Shown: positions 37,340 to 50,900 of the stretch, in pieces
How positions within the stretch are numbered: the stretch's first letter is position 1
How the letters are laid out: each line of letters starts with the position of its first letter
NCBI RefSeq assembly: GCF_964355755.1
Contig: NC_092677.1
Span: forward strand, 4,159,001-4,223,000
Origin: Antedon mediterranea
Lineage: Eukaryota; Echinodermata; Crinoidea; Comatulida; Antedonidae
Length of the DNA: 64,000 nucleotides
Reading direction: 5' to 3'
Notes under the pieces: generated by a model
Told to the model about the DNA's origin: nothing
Seen by the model: the letters and a program-made list of their open reading frames with translations, nothing else
The model's database searches: none
Position numbers and translations under genes: made by a program

Positions 37340-40300
37340 ATGTTTATTCCATTAAATTCTAGCGATACAAAGTGGTCAGATTTTACATTAGTCTGTGTAC
37401 GTATTCCTGAATTTACAGTCATATATATGCTTTGCATGTTATTATAATGCAGTTTAAATCTAGGCTAAGTAAAGGCTGTAAAAAATATAAGTGGATAGCC
37501 TGTCTGAGAGCATCTGGATACATAGATCCCAAAAGCAAAGACGATCGGGTCCATTTTAGGGCGCTAGTTCCGTTTCGCACCTGTTTTTATTTCGACTTCC
37601 TTTTGACTCCAAATTGTTAAGCAACTTATTGTGAATACCACACATTAAAATTGGGCCTCATAAGTACTTTTATGAAGAAGAATCACATAAAAAGTAACAA
37701 ATAAATCCTTAAATTGATGATTTTACAGACATGTTTCTCGCATACCGTTCGCCGCGAATTTAGCATACTCGAAGTTCAATATTTTCGTTTCTATGGAGCG
37801 CCAAAAGAGCAACAACAATAGATGGTTAAAACCTCAGTGGAATGCGTCTTCTTTTAATGCATTTATTATTGAAATACACGTTTAATTTTAATATATTTTG
37901 TCAATAAAAATGCTGTAACATTTTACTGCTAATAATTTGCTGTTTTCAAATAGCAACCAACCCTAGGCCTAAGAGTAAGACTAAGACTATAAGAGGAATA
38001 TTATTTAGATCAGGTATACCCCTACAGTACATGTAATATGATGATGAATTTGTCGATTTTCATTCCTAAAAGTTCCTGCAAAAACCATGTACAGTATCAA
38101 CAGTAAAATGTTTGTTACATTGACAAAATTGAACGTAATTTTCACCAATAAATGCATTAAATATACGCAATTTACTGAGTTTTTAGCCCTCTATTATGAT
38201 TGCTCTTTTGGCGCTCCATAGAAACAACAACATTGAACATGGAGTATGCTAAATTCACGAACCGATGTGCGGGAAACACGTCTGTAAATTCATCAATTTA
38301 AAGGATTTATTTTTTACTTTTTGTGTGATCTCCTTCGTAAAAGTATTTTTGAGGCCTAATTCTAAGGTGTGGTACTCACGATAAAGTTACTTAACCAATT
38401 TTGAGTCGAAATAAACGACAGGTGCGAAACGGAACTAGGCCTAGCGCCCATTTTAGGCTAATACAAATTATAAAGCATTTTCTGTACACATTAAAGTATG
38501 GGAAAGTTCATAATAATAATAATTCCTTTAGTAACTTCGAAGTTTAGGTTATATCTCTTATTACAAAATATTCACAATAATATTTGGTTATCCGTACTTG
38601 GCGGATAACCCCTTGTTATTGTCAGGATCTTTTTTTTTTTTTAGATTTAGTTTTGTTATTATAAATTTTAAAAAAAAAACAAATTATTTTTTCAATTTTG
38701 TCTAGCCCTGCATTTCTGTAGGTAATGTTGGGCAGCTAGCAACAGATCTTATCATCTCCACTTTAAAGATGGAGCATGTTGGTTATCTTTCTGATTCCAG
38801 TATGCTACCAATGTGCGGCAATGACCCATTTAATACGTCAGGCCTTGTAGAAGGAAAACTGTGCACAACAGCAGAGGGTAAGATATGGTTTGGAGGTTGA
38901 GGTACACCTTACAATGGATTCAAATCGACTTAAGCTCTGTCTACACTAGTGTGATGTGCCCAAAGATGGTAGTGATATGACATCATCATGTCCATATATG
39001 GGCACATCAAATTTTTTTGTCAGATCAAGTTTGATAGTGTAGACAGAGCTTAAGAATTTAACATGATTCCAGATTTTTAATTACAAAATAAATAAACAAT
39101 ACGGTTTAAGAAATATTGTTGGTATTCAAAACTTAAAACTACATACACATCCATTTGAAAAAATTCCTATCAAAATCTTTTCCTTTATTATTTTTCCTTT
39201 AGTATACCAAAGTGATGAGAAAAAATTACTGGTGGTACAGTTGCGTGCCTTGCTGGTGAAGGTGTGTTAAGCTCTGTCTACACTATCAAACTAATCTGAT
39301 GTGCCCAAATATGGTAGTGATATGACATAATCATGTCCAAATATGGACACATCAATTTTTTTGACAAAAGTTTGATTTGTGTAGAAAGAGCATTATTATT
39401 TATCTTTCATTAAACATTAATGACTTTAAATGACTATTTTTCTGAAATACCATTCATACGTAAACATCGCAGTTGAAAAAAATATTTTCACCTCGGAATA
39501 GGCGAATGCAGAAGGGGAGAAGGGAGATACCAGTTTCCACCCAACTAATCTAAAAAATATATAATGTACTGCTTTATGATTTGAATAAGCTGTATGTTTT
39601 TATCTTTATTAGGGTAAACACAGCCAGTTCAGAAAGAAGTTACTTGACTGGATCAAACGGAGTAACTTTAGTCGAGTGATTCTTCTAACAAGCAGTTTCG
39701 CATATGAAAGAATAGATTCACAAATCACAGGGTATATCTGAGCTACTTATTAAATTTGTCATGATACCTCTGGTATAATCCGACCCCCTAGAACACAAAA
39801 TTGGGCCGACTGTGAAGGTGGGACTATACCTGGTTTAGGGAAGAAATTGATTGGTAAGCATTTCTTGTAAAAACCTTATTTGAACTGGCTAGATATAAGC
39901 CTACATCCAGATCAAAAGTCAATACTAGGACTATACCTGGGGATACTGTGAAATCAGACATAAAGTAGAGGGTGGGATTAGACTCTAGTGGGATTATACC
40001 TGAGGATATACGTTATTACTACAATAAAGAGGAAGATACATCAATCGTCATCAAAAAAATGTTCATTCATGTTGAAACCCCACTATCTACACACAATAAT
40101 ATCCCTACTTTTATTCTACTCACAGATCACCTCTGCGATATCTTACAACACCAATGCTAGAAAAACATCCAAATTCACCAACAAAATGCGGCTTGGGGCA
40201 TTGGAAACAACTTGAGAGGCGGGATTTTGTGTGGTCACCAGAACCAGAAGGGACATCAATACCTGAAGCTGCCAAAGGTGTTTACATACCAGGTGGAGGT

Positions 40301-41388
40301 ATTGCTAAAAGGTTCTTTGAAGACTGGTATGGTTGAAGATATTTTATTTATTTATAAAAACGAAAAAGAGATCAAAATGTCGCCATCGGCGTAAGCTCTG
40401 TGGTCTGGAGGTATATGAACGCCAGGCTAGTGATCTGGAAGTCATGGGTTTTGAGTCCGACCCAAAAATGACTTGCAAAGTGTTCTCAAAATATATAGAG
40501 TATAAAAAGTAATTTACGTCCGAGTTGGGCAAAGCATCTGAACAATTAGAATCGATGCTAATAAATTATGATTTTTAACATTTCTATTCTATTTGAACTA
40601 GTTGCCGGGAAGATATTGCACTCGCTATTCTACTGAATTTCTGCTCCGAGGGTGATAATATTCCGCACGCCCTCCAGCTAGCAAACTACTTGAATGAGTG
40701 GCTCAAAGTCACAGAGAAATCGGTATGTATATAGGTACATTAAAACAAGAGCATTAAAACTCCTTCATACTGAAAATGATTTGTAGTGGAGTAGTAGCTT
40801 GCAATCCCAGGGATTGATTCTGACCTAATGACGCCCTAAGCCTCAAATAATTAATCATGTGTACATTATCTAGTTCTAGTTATTGCATGACCTAGATGAT
40901 TGTAGGGGCGTGTCAGATGAGATGCAGTAGTAGTACTCATCATGATATGATACACAGGCATAAGCTATATCTCCCAGCAGTGCCTATCTCTTCTCCAAAA
41001 TGTGAATAATAAATTACACAAAACATTCGGGTGCACTTTAAAGAACCTATTACATTTTTCAAGATGAGTAGGGGTGGGGGTGGGGGAGATACCCCGGTGT
41101 ACAAGTTCACACACAGCGACTGTCATGGACAGAAGAGAGTGCACCTTAGTTTGGCACTGATGTGACACTTAGGGTAGAAGTATATAGTTGAAAAGTAACA
41201 CCCCAGTTCACTGTGCCATGAGCAATGATCCATTCATTTGAATAGCAAAAACTCTTATAATACATAACATGTATAAGCTGGTTCAGTTATATTTATTTCT
41301 ACAGAAACAGGCATCAGGGTGTTCTTTCAAGATACCAAGCTCATGGACATTGCTATTTGGAAATGCTGTCAATCCGGAACTATATTGA
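37340..41388 (+). CDS. PSMG2: Proteasome assembly chaperone 2, 7 exons, 270 aa
   Basis: Exons: 37340-37396, 38706-38877, 39203-39261, 39613-39731, 40126-40326, 40602-40722, 41305-41388. All have GT/AG junctions and consistent phases. The product begins MFIPLNSSDTKWSDFTLV. It carries the family hallmarks SVGNVGQLATDLIISTL, the PGGGIAKRFFEDCCRE region (residues run across exons 5-6), GDNIPHALQLANYLNEWL and a C-terminal FKIPSSWTLLFGNA. The length is close to the human 264-aa protein. Known role: heterodimer with PSMG1 that guides alpha-ring assembly of the 20S proteasome, in cytosol and nucleus. Intron 1 (1309 bp) is mostly transposon. Introns 2 and 3 each hold a MITE, the latter starting at the donor of exon 3. 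Confidence 0.96.
37560..38448. mobile_element. Foldback DNA transposon with 8-bp target duplication
   Basis: About 255-bp terminal inverted repeats (37560-37830 and 38190-38448) begin GGCGCTAG..TTCCGTTTCGC. They share internal landmarks such as TTTCTATGGAGCGCCAAAAG and 'aatttagcatactc'. The perfect direct repeat CATTTTAG flanks both ends (37552-37559, 38449-38456). There is no transposase. Long TIRs with an 8-bp duplication fit a MULE-like or other 8-bp-duplicating superfamily (hAT, P, Merlin cannot be excluded). It lies in PSMG2 intron 1. Confidence 0.9.
38585..38640 (+). mobile_element. Isolated 5' end of the Helitron-like family
   Basis: GGTTATCCGTACTTGGCGGA then 'taaccccttgttattgtcaggatctttttt' is nearly identical to the 5' end at 6874. 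No body follows. It lies in PSMG2 intron 1, 137 bp after the foldback element. Confidence 0.75.
38930..39053. mobile_element. MITE copy 11, in PSMG2 intron 2
   Basis: Left AGCTCTGTCTACACTAGTGT (internally shortened), right TTTGATAGTGTAGACAGAGC. Both ends lie in the symmetric context CTTAAG. The core is in reverse orientation. Confidence 0.85.
39270..39392. mobile_element. MITE copy 12, abutting the PSMG2 exon 3 donor
   Basis: AGCTCTGTCTACACTATCAA starts eight bases into intron 3. The TTA direct repeat is at 39267-39269 and 39393-39395. Core 'gatgtgcccaaatatggtagtg' and 'gacataatcatgtcc'. Same orientation as copy 11, so exon 3 is bracketed by two copies. Confidence 0.85.
40390..40475 (+). repeat. 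tRNA-derived SINE head in PSMG2 intron 5
   Basis: GCTCTGTGGTCTGGAGGTAT carries an A-box-like core. 'catgggttttgagtccgaccc' about 45 bases on carries a degraded B box (GGTTTTGAGTCC). Other weak B-box-like relics lie near 40800 and 42950. Confidence 0.5.
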
Positions 41389-41525
41389 ACTATCCCCCTC
41401 TAAACACAATTAGTGAATAATAAGATTGGAAAGTCTGACATTTCGGATGACGAATTTCTAAAAAATCCAAATATGGATTGCTATAAAAACAAAAAGGTGG
41501 GCAGCAGTGGACCCAAACAAAACAC

Positions 41526-41531
41526 AATAAA
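41526..41531 (+). terminator. Candidate PSMG2 polyadenylation signal
   Basis: AATAAA, 138 bases after the PSMG2 stop. The intervening 3' UTR contains a short meaningless open frame. Confidence 0.5.
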
Positions 41532-41674
41532 CATGTTTTGTTACTTTGTGCCTTCCATACCTACAGTTATGGTGTACAACGAGTGCCATAATTGGTCAGC
41601 AATTATAAATTTACACAAAGGTGTACATTAATTGGTTGGTATATTTAATGTACTACCATTATTATATTTTTTAA

Positions 41675-42434
41675 CGCTGTGGCTAAAGATACGGTACCGT
41701 ATTCTAACTTCTGTTTACTAAAGGTACGGTAAAATTGCATTACGTCATAATCAGCCAATGGGGTGCTGGTACGTGTGTGACGTCATCGTATAAGGACTTT
41801 TGATTTTTTTTTCATATCGCGTCTGTTGTATGTAGAGAATTCCTGTCGGCGGCGCCAGGCTGCATGGATGTGTGTGCGCTGATGAGGGTTTTATTTTTAT
41901 TCCAAATGGCCTTTATAGGCCTATATTTTTTAAAACTTTGTTTACAATGGTGACCATAAACAACAAGCAAATGCGGACAATAAAGGGGCCCTCAAATACT
42001 ATGATTTTTAGACAGTAGCCCCAGGTCTGAGTCACAGAAATCAGCGCACACATGCAGCTGGCATCGCTTTCCCTACACAAACAAACTCATATAATGAGGT
42101 TATAGTACGTAGTAAGTACTAGGCCTAGGCCTCTTTTGAAACGGTTTTCTGTATTCTAGAATTAAAATCAACATGTTTTGGCTTTTCAATAATAATAACA
42201 GACGTAGGCTACATTTAGTTTTTGTCACACACGACGGCGATAATAGCGATAAATGAAACATAAAGAAAATGCGGTTGATCACTGTTTTCGCGATATGAAA
42301 AAAATCCCCAAGTCCTTATACGATGACGTCACACACGTACCAGCACCTCATTGGCTGGTTATGACGTAATGCAATTTTACCGTACCTTTAGTAAACAGAA
42401 GTTAGAATACGGTACCGTATCTTTAGCCACGGCG
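41675..42434. mobile_element. Foldback DNA transposon with 9-bp target duplication (MULE-like)
   Basis: Terminal inverted repeats of about 146 bp are almost identical (CGC(T/C)GTGGCTAAAGATACGG at both ends, including GGTACCGTATTC and TGACGTCA). The 9-bp direct repeat ATTTTTTAA flanks the element (41666-41674, 42435-42443). There is no coding sequence. A 9-bp duplication with long TIRs is typical of Mutator-like elements. High TIR identity suggests a recent insertion, about 290 bp past the PSMG2 stop. Confidence 0.9.
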
Positions 42435-42443
42435 ATTTTTTAA

Positions 42444-44987
42444 TAACTTGCTATCTATTGAATATACGGTAATAATACCAGTTGAAATATGGGTTTAACT
42501 ACAGAAGATTATTATTAAGTACTTGGTTAGTTAACATCAAGTAATGAGATACTAAAATTAAGCCAAGATGGTAGCAGTAACAAGTTACTGGTACCACACA
42601 TGCTCTTAAAACCTTACCAAATACACAAGCTAATTAGCTAGTTAACAATTATAAATTTAATTAAACAACAGTAAAGTAACAAGATAATTCTTTATTTAAT
42701 AATAAAAGCATAGCACAGATTATTTCGACCCCTACCATAAACGTTCGTGTAACACTACAACAACTAGCAATTTGATGATGAAAAATATTATAAATTATCT
42801 TTCAAACTAATATCTTACAAATATTGTTTTCATTTAACACCAATATATGGTATAAATCTATTGCCATCAATGTGATGGAGTACATAGTCAATGGACCCCA
42901 CTATACTGCCATACTATGTTTTGTCAAGCCTGTAGACAAGGGGATTGAGAGTTCAAACAAACCCTCATTTTTGCTGCCGTGCCCTTAACAAACAGTCAGT
43001 GGACGTGATGTTAAGTAGGCCTAGCTTATGGATGATTTTTGCCCCATTTGTGAGAAAGAGAAGCCTCCAATACAAATCCTTGATTCTAAAATTTACTGCA
43101 TAATTGACAAGGTAATAACAAAAATGGCAATGACTGGTAAAAATACATGTACAATGTACAGTGCGATACTATTAGACAGTGCTATGACCAAAGGGGTGGG
43201 GTTGTTTTAACGAGTAGATGCTATTCTCTATTTATGTCACTATCAAGGCCGTAGCGAGAGGTTAAAAACAGAAGAGGCAAAGATGCTTTAAATATAATTA
43301 TTAATATAAAATATGACGATCTGTGTGCTGGAGAATTGAGGTGGAATGGCAAGCGCCTTGTCTGTCTCATGCTGGCTACGGCCCTGAATGTGTATTTATT
43401 GCTATACTTTAATTTAATTTTTTATGGGTTCAAATTAATCATAAAAAATAAATAATCTGTTTCATATCTGCGATTTCCAAATTAAATTCACAACAACAGT
43501 ACTTATACTACTACTGTAGTTGAATATTAATAATTACATAAAGAAATGTAAGGTAATTTGAGTACAATATTTTCTTTGATCTTAGACAGTAGAGTATTAT
43601 TGTATTATCAAATGATTGAGAAGAAATACAGGTCACTCTATTCAGGACACATCCATATTATAAGGACAACCCTAAAGGGGAAATCCCTTTTAATATGACC
43701 CTATTAAAGGGGTCCTGAAGATGTCCCCTAAATATTTCTACTAGTTTCTTCTGTATTATTTTATTGGACGGTTTTATTGTATAATATAATAAAGCCATAT
43801 GTAGAATTATTATACATTTACAAGAACATATCTTCAGATATTAATAAAATAAATGTGTGCACATGCTAAATATTTGTGATGTATAATATTATCCGTACAA
43901 CAATACATTTATATCAAATGCTAAAAAGGATAGCTTAGTATAAGTTTTTTCAATTTAAGACCTGTTTGGGGTTAGGTTTCTTGTGACCTTTGAATTTTAA
44001 CTGCAAGTAATAATAAAGGGTCAAGTTTAAATGAAATAATAATTTTTTCCCCTGATGCAATGCAGTATAATAAAGCCTACACACTATAAGACTTTTACCT
44101 AGAAATTTATCATAATTAAATTGAGTCTCATTCTCATTCAAAGTTACTTTACTGCACAAAAAACTGGAATGAATAAATTTTAAAAATCTCACTTTTATTT
44201 TTGTTGGCCTTACAATATCAATAATTCACAATTATATTTATTATTCTATGTAATTCACAAGCTTAAAAACATCAAAATCTCTATACAACTATTTAATTAA
44301 TTTGTGGCCTAAAACATTGTTTGTAGAGTATAAGTTAGTTGATCTCTGTCAAGGGAAAAAACAGAATGTTGAAATCAACAATTCTAGTAGATTAATGTTT
44401 AAAAATCGGGGGCAACTCTCCGAGATATTGACACACTTGGGTCAACAACCCATGCATTAGATAATAAAGTATTTTGTTTTTGTGTGTATTTAAGCACAGT
44501 GCAGTACAAACAAACATACAGTAGTCTAATATTTATAAATACTTGAATTAAAAAAATTCTTTTTCAATAATTACAACTGAAAAAACCAGAAATACTAAAC
44601 AGTACACAACATATGGTTGAATTTAATAATTAGTAAATGAAAATTAAATAACATGTAAATAATTATTAGCATTAATATTCTAGCAAATTTTTGTCAATAA
44701 TATAATACCTCAATATGTTTCAATCAATATGATGAAACATAATTTATATAGAAAAAAAATGATATTTTTTAATTAGACCTCTTCATAATTATAATTTACA
44801 TGAGGTAATAGCACAGTTTTTACAATCATAATTAATTAACAAATAATGTTAATTAATATACAACTTTTTAATCTGTATTAACATAAATACAAGTTGTTTT
44901 TATATCAAACACAATGTATTAAAATTAATATCCTTGAAAAAAAAGTGGATTAATTTTACAGATTATAATATTGTTAACAGAGTACAT
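42444..44987. other. Intergenic DNA between PSMG2 and PCK
   Basis: 43240-43390 is bounded by GGCCGTAGC and its inverse GCTACGGCC, a possible short inverted-repeat element. 43610-43740 has 'attcaggacacatcc', 'cctattaaaggggtcctgaagatgtcccc', another pogo/Tc1-like terminal remnant. The 3' UTR of PCK presumably lies in the right part. No gene was recognised. Confidence 0.4.
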
Positions 44988-47900
44988 TTACATATTCCTA
45001 ACTCGCTCCTCTAAAGCATTCAACTGGTTAGCAATCTCTTCTGGTAAGTCCCTATTTACTTGTTCATCAAAATATGTACGGATTGATTGTACTTCCTTTT
45101 CCCAGAATTCCTTTGGCAAATCGAAGATTGCATCCATATCTACTGGCTCGAGATTGTCCGTATTTATACTGCCCTTCGTTGGCACAAGACCGATCGGGGT
45201 TTTCTTGGAATTGTCTTCTCCGTCAACTCTACGGCAGATCCAATCGAGCACTCGTGAGTTTTCACCGAATCCAGGCCAGAGGAATTTTCCTTCTGAACTC
45301 TTGCGGAACCAGTTGACGTGGAATATTTTTGGTAATTTTGCGCCCTGATGGTTTTCCATACTCAGCCAGTGGCCCAAATAATCACCAAAATTATAACCAA
45401 AGAATGGTCTCATTGCAAATGGATCATGCATTATTACTTTACCTAGAAAAATAAAAAACCAAATAATTTTTTTATTTACTTATTAAATATACATGTTATA
45501 TTAAATAATTTGTTAAAAAAATTCTACAATAAATAAGGTAAAAAATAGCAATCTTTTGATACGCCACTAAAATAAGCAGCTATTGAGTCAGTCTAACAGT
45601 CGTTCGGTGCATGCTCATATGTTTCTGAGCGTTCACAATGACCTTTGTACTCAATAGCTACATATACAGGAACAGCAATAGATAGAATCATCAAAAAACA
45701 GATTACAATATTTCTAAAAACATAAACAATAATGTAAAAATCAATTAAACATTTCAGAAAAAATGTTTTTACTTAAAAAAAATATCTTTTTTAAGAAGAA
45801 GTAGACCATATTATATAACGCCTAAATAAATTCCTGTCATTTGATTGGACGATTGTTGGTCACATGGCGTGCAATAGTACCATACTTACCAACATGTTCA
45901 GCTGCAGCAGTTGATTCTGATCTCATTGCAGCTCCTACAAATACTCCATGTTTCCAATCAAAAGATTCGTATACTAGGGGAACACCTGAAAGACAATTGT
46001 ACATATTATAGTCGGTTTATATAAAAAAAAAAAACACTAATATACATAGTGTTGTGAAACAATGTTTCAGTTATAAAGCGCCTATGTATTTTAATATGAT
46101 TCCTAAAATCATTCGACAATCTGAAAATGTTATTTCCTTTAAACGTGAACTTAAACAATTTATTTCCAGTTAATATTGTTCGTACTATGTATATATATAT
46201 ATATATATATTTTTTGTTTTTTTCTGTCAACGATTTTAACTTTTATATGAATTTTATATAATCATTGTAAATTTTTAAGCCTTTAATATATTTCATGTCA
46301 TTTTAATATTTAATATTTTATGTGTTGTACTGTATGTTTGTTTTATCGAGGGCCCTGAATGATCAGTTCTATTAGGAACTGGATAGGCTACCCTCAGTAA
46401 ATATGGTAATAAATAAATAAATAAATTTTAATCTATGTACTAATTGTTATTGTCTTTCCAATAGGATGAAATGACCTTCCTAATTTCGAACCCTCCCAAT
46501 TACTTGAAAGGAATACTTTATCAATTGATAACATTTACACAAATCAAGGCAATTTAACAACAGGATGTTGAGATCTGGAGATCAAAGGGTTTATCTGTGG
46601 CTGCGACATGATCAGTTCAACACCCCTGCGCGCCGTGAAAAATATGTATATAGTACTGTAGTGTTAATATTTGTCGCAGCCAGACATAAGATCAAAGGGC
46701 TGTTCTTGTTCCTATTTTGGCAAGGCAAGCTCAGTAGGGTCCTGTTGTGAGATTTCACACTCTTTCCAACCTTACCTTCTGGTCTACGCCCACCAAACAC
46801 AATAGCGTCAATTGGCACTCCTTCAGAGCTCTCCCAGGCTGGGTCCATGGTAGGACATTGGCTGGCTGGGGTGCAGAATCTAGAGTTAGGGTGAGCTGCA
46901 AGGATCTTCTTGCCTGTGTCTGTTAACATGTCCTTATGCCAGTTCTTGTGGTCTAGCCAAGATGTGTATGTAAGGCCCTAAAAAATAATAATTATAAACG
47001 TAATGACCTAAAAGAATAGTTAAAATAATAATTTTTCTTATAAATCTCTATCGTTACATGTAGTGATTGATAAGGTTTTATGAAAGAAGTTATAGTAAAA
47101 AAAAAGTATTATACCCTCTGAAGATCTGTCTACACTATCAAACTAATTTGCAAAAAAAATGTGATGTGCCCATATACAGACATGACGATGTCATATCACT
47201 ACCATATTTGGGCATATCACTACCATATTTGGGCATACTGTATCACTACCATATTTGGGCACATCACACTTTTTTTGGCAAAATTAGTTTGATAATGTAG
47301 ACAGAGCTTTTTGGTATGTTTATATAGCTGGAACTGGTTGCTCCAGACAAATAATTATTTATAGTAAATTTGGCAAAGTAGGAAAATATCTTACACTTGG
47401 TGTTTCATCCTCTAATCCTTCCCACCAGAACCCTCCCTCGGAGGTCTCTGCTACGTTTGTGAAGATTGTGTTTTTCTGAATCGTCAGCATTGCGTTTGGA
47501 TTTGTCTTCATCGACGTTCCTGGAGCAACTCCAAAGAATCCAGCCTCTGGGTTGATAGCACGGAGCTTTCCTTCGCTGTCGAACTTCATCCAAGCGATGT
47601 CATCACCAACGCACTCCACCTTCCAGCCAGGAAGGGTTGGGTTCATCATGGCTAAGTTGGTCTTTCCGCAAGCACTTGGGAAAGCCGCTGCAATGTACTT
47701 CTTCTGCCCTTCAGGATTTGTGATGCCTAAAATCTATATTTAATCAAAAAGTAAAACAATGTCATGTTTTGGTTTTTTTGTCCTCAAGAATGCATATTTA
47801 ATTAATTTAATTTATAAATTGGCTAATACTTAAATTCAATCAAAACAGTAATAGTGTCAAGGTTTTTTTGGTTTTTCCTAAGAAATGTCATAATATAAAT

Positions 47901-50900
47901 TCATAATTGTGTTACTTTTGTGTATCTAATTTGCCCTTGAGGTTGATATACTCAAATCTGTACTATATTATTTATATTTTATTTTTTTTGTTTTGAGGTC
48001 GAGCCTATTCACCACAAGCTTTGATTTCTTTTAGGCTCCTCAACTTTATATTTATATATTTGGAGTGAAATAAATGAAATGAAATGTATTTCAATATGAT
48101 TAAATTATTGGTTTGTAATGGTTTTAATTATTTCATTAAAAAAAAAACAATTTGACTATGAGTGTTAAGTGTAGTCTGTATTCAATTATTAATATGATGA
48201 ATGGATAAATAAGATGCTATTATGTTTTCTAATGGTTTCAATTATTTAATTAAATTTAACAACCATTCTTACCAACATATGTTCGGCTAACCATCCCTCG
48301 TCTTTTGCGATGCGTGACGCAATTCTCAACGCAAAGCACTTCTTGCCGAGTAAAGAATTTCCACCGTATCCGCTACCGAATGAGCAGATTTCCCTTTGGT
48401 CAGGAATGTGAGCGATTAGGGTCTTTGCGGGATTACACGGCCAGTTGTTTACAGGTGGTTCTAAAATAAACAAGTTAAATTAGTTACATTGTATATTTTA
48501 TTAGAATATTACAACAATAGTTTATTTTAAAAAACAGCTTGTATTGTCCATACAGTATACTGTAGTATACACCTGTCTCACCATACATTTTAGATAATGA
48601 AGATTACTGTATAAAACTTTCAAGATAAGAAGAAAAATGTTTCAAAATACTTACTCTCCATTGGAAGAGGTTGTCCCACCGAATGTAAACATTTGACAAA
48701 TTCTCCGTCTCCTAGCGTATCAAGAACTTTACCTCCCATTCGAGTCATAACCCTCATGCTAGCTACAACATAGGGGGAGTCGGTAACCTGGATGCCGATC
48801 TTGGACAGTGGAGACCCGACTGGTCCCATACTGAATGGAATAACGTACATCTTTCTTCCTGGAATAGGTTATAATTTATAATTACAATTGTTTATATCAA
48901 TGGGTTTTTTTTATATAGTGGATTTACAATTGTAACAATCTTTCAAACACAAACTCTATTAACGGGCACATCTTTGGGACCAAAAAGGTGTCTCCTTACT
49001 ACTACTAAGGTTCAGAGAATATGTACATGGTACAGTACTGTTAGTATTTGTTGCAGCCAGACATAAGATCAAAGGACTGTTACGAGTTCCTATCTTGGCA
49101 TGGCGAGCTCATGGTCCTGTATATTGCCTTGGTCCAATGATTCATAATCAGGACTGTATTTGGTCGAATTAATGTTTGTGTACAATCTCGAAGAAATGGA
49201 AAGTTTGCTGTTGCTAATATACAGTACAGTAAGTATAAATACTCTAAATACAGACAGGTTGCTTAGTAGGTCTACTGTATTGTCATCTACGATTTTCAAC
49301 TTAAAATTGAAATTGACAATTTAATAAACTACGGTTGTACCTTTCATACATGCTGGAAAGCGTTCCCTGAAGTCTTGCTGGAGCTCGTTTTGAGATCTCC
49401 ATTGACCCAGAGTTCCTTTAACATCCTCCTTCACAATTGGAATGGTGTCTCGTTTGTTTGGTGTGCATATTACGGTCTTGCTCTCCACTCTGGCTACGTC
49501 CTTTGGGTCAGTCTTTGCAAGCCAGCTAAAAGTTAATAACATTTGCACAATATAATAATATGTTTAAGATTTGTTAAGTGCACATATCCACTAAAGTGCT
49601 CAAGGCGCTGTGGACTAAATGTTACACTTTCAATAACATGCTTCTCCCCTAAGGGTCTTGTCATGTCCTGCAGCCACTTACGGCGCTTACTCTTCTGTCC
49701 ACGACACAGTGGCTGAGTGTAAACTAGTACATAGTTTACTGCAGTGATCGCCTAGTTACTGCAGTAATTGCAGGAGAATAATTTGAATCATGAAGCTCCT
49801 AAGCTGTACACAAGATTTAAAATTGATATGGTTATCCGTTTAGTTGGTAAAAATTTAAATATTGATATTGTGTGTCACACAATAAAAAGGTCTGTTCAGA
49901 CAGCTATAAAAACCATTAAAAATATGATTATTTAACAATATGTTTAACATCTGGTGGTAATGTTAAGTAAATACAGTACACCAATGTGGTTCATATAACA
50001 ATGATGCATCATAATGCTGTACAATATCTTAAACATTGTAGAGTTACTAAGAAATGTACTGTGTACAGCATATTAACATCAATATCTAAAGGAAAAATAC
50101 TGAAAAAATGTAAATGTTGTGGGTACATTCAGTGGCTGGATTTCAATGGAATTCTAATAAAAATTTAAAGATAATATAAGCAAAATCAAAACGATATTAA
50201 AACGGTAATAAATACATACAGTACAGGCAGTAAGAAATTGCAAAGCTTTCGAAAAGCTTCCTAACTTACTGTAATATATACAGTACATAAGTCTTTTTTT
50301 CTAAAGTGATTCAATGTGTGCCAAATGTATTTCTTTTACAAATATTAATCCAAATCTCTATTTACACATGACTTAAATTGTTCAGAAAACAAATCAATAG
50401 GATGGTACAGATTGGTATTTCACAATATAAAAAATTAATGTTCATGACTTGCAGATGTAACTGGAAATTAGAAAATGATTTGCATAACAAAGGCGATCCG
50501 ATGACTACAGTACAACAATACCTGTTTGTTTTATCTCTAGATAGAATTCTACACTTTATAAAAATACTCAAATGGCAAAAACCACAACACAATGCAATTT
50601 AAGTGATGACCATTCTTTAGTACTTAGTAGTAATAATAGATTGTCATGTGACAATGTGGTTTTCACTTCCTTTCATTATCTAACCTTTCAATATTAACCT
50701 ATACTATATTTAAATCTTTTTCTATAATTCCTCTTTAGGGACCATTCAAAAAGTTTTCCTGACAATTTCAATAAAATAAATTAATAAACATGAATAATTA
50801 AGGATTTCAATATTTTAAAAAGATGATTATTTTTTGTTATGTTATTAATAATACTGATTATAGTACTGTACTCTTTGTATTCAAGATAAATTTAACCAAT

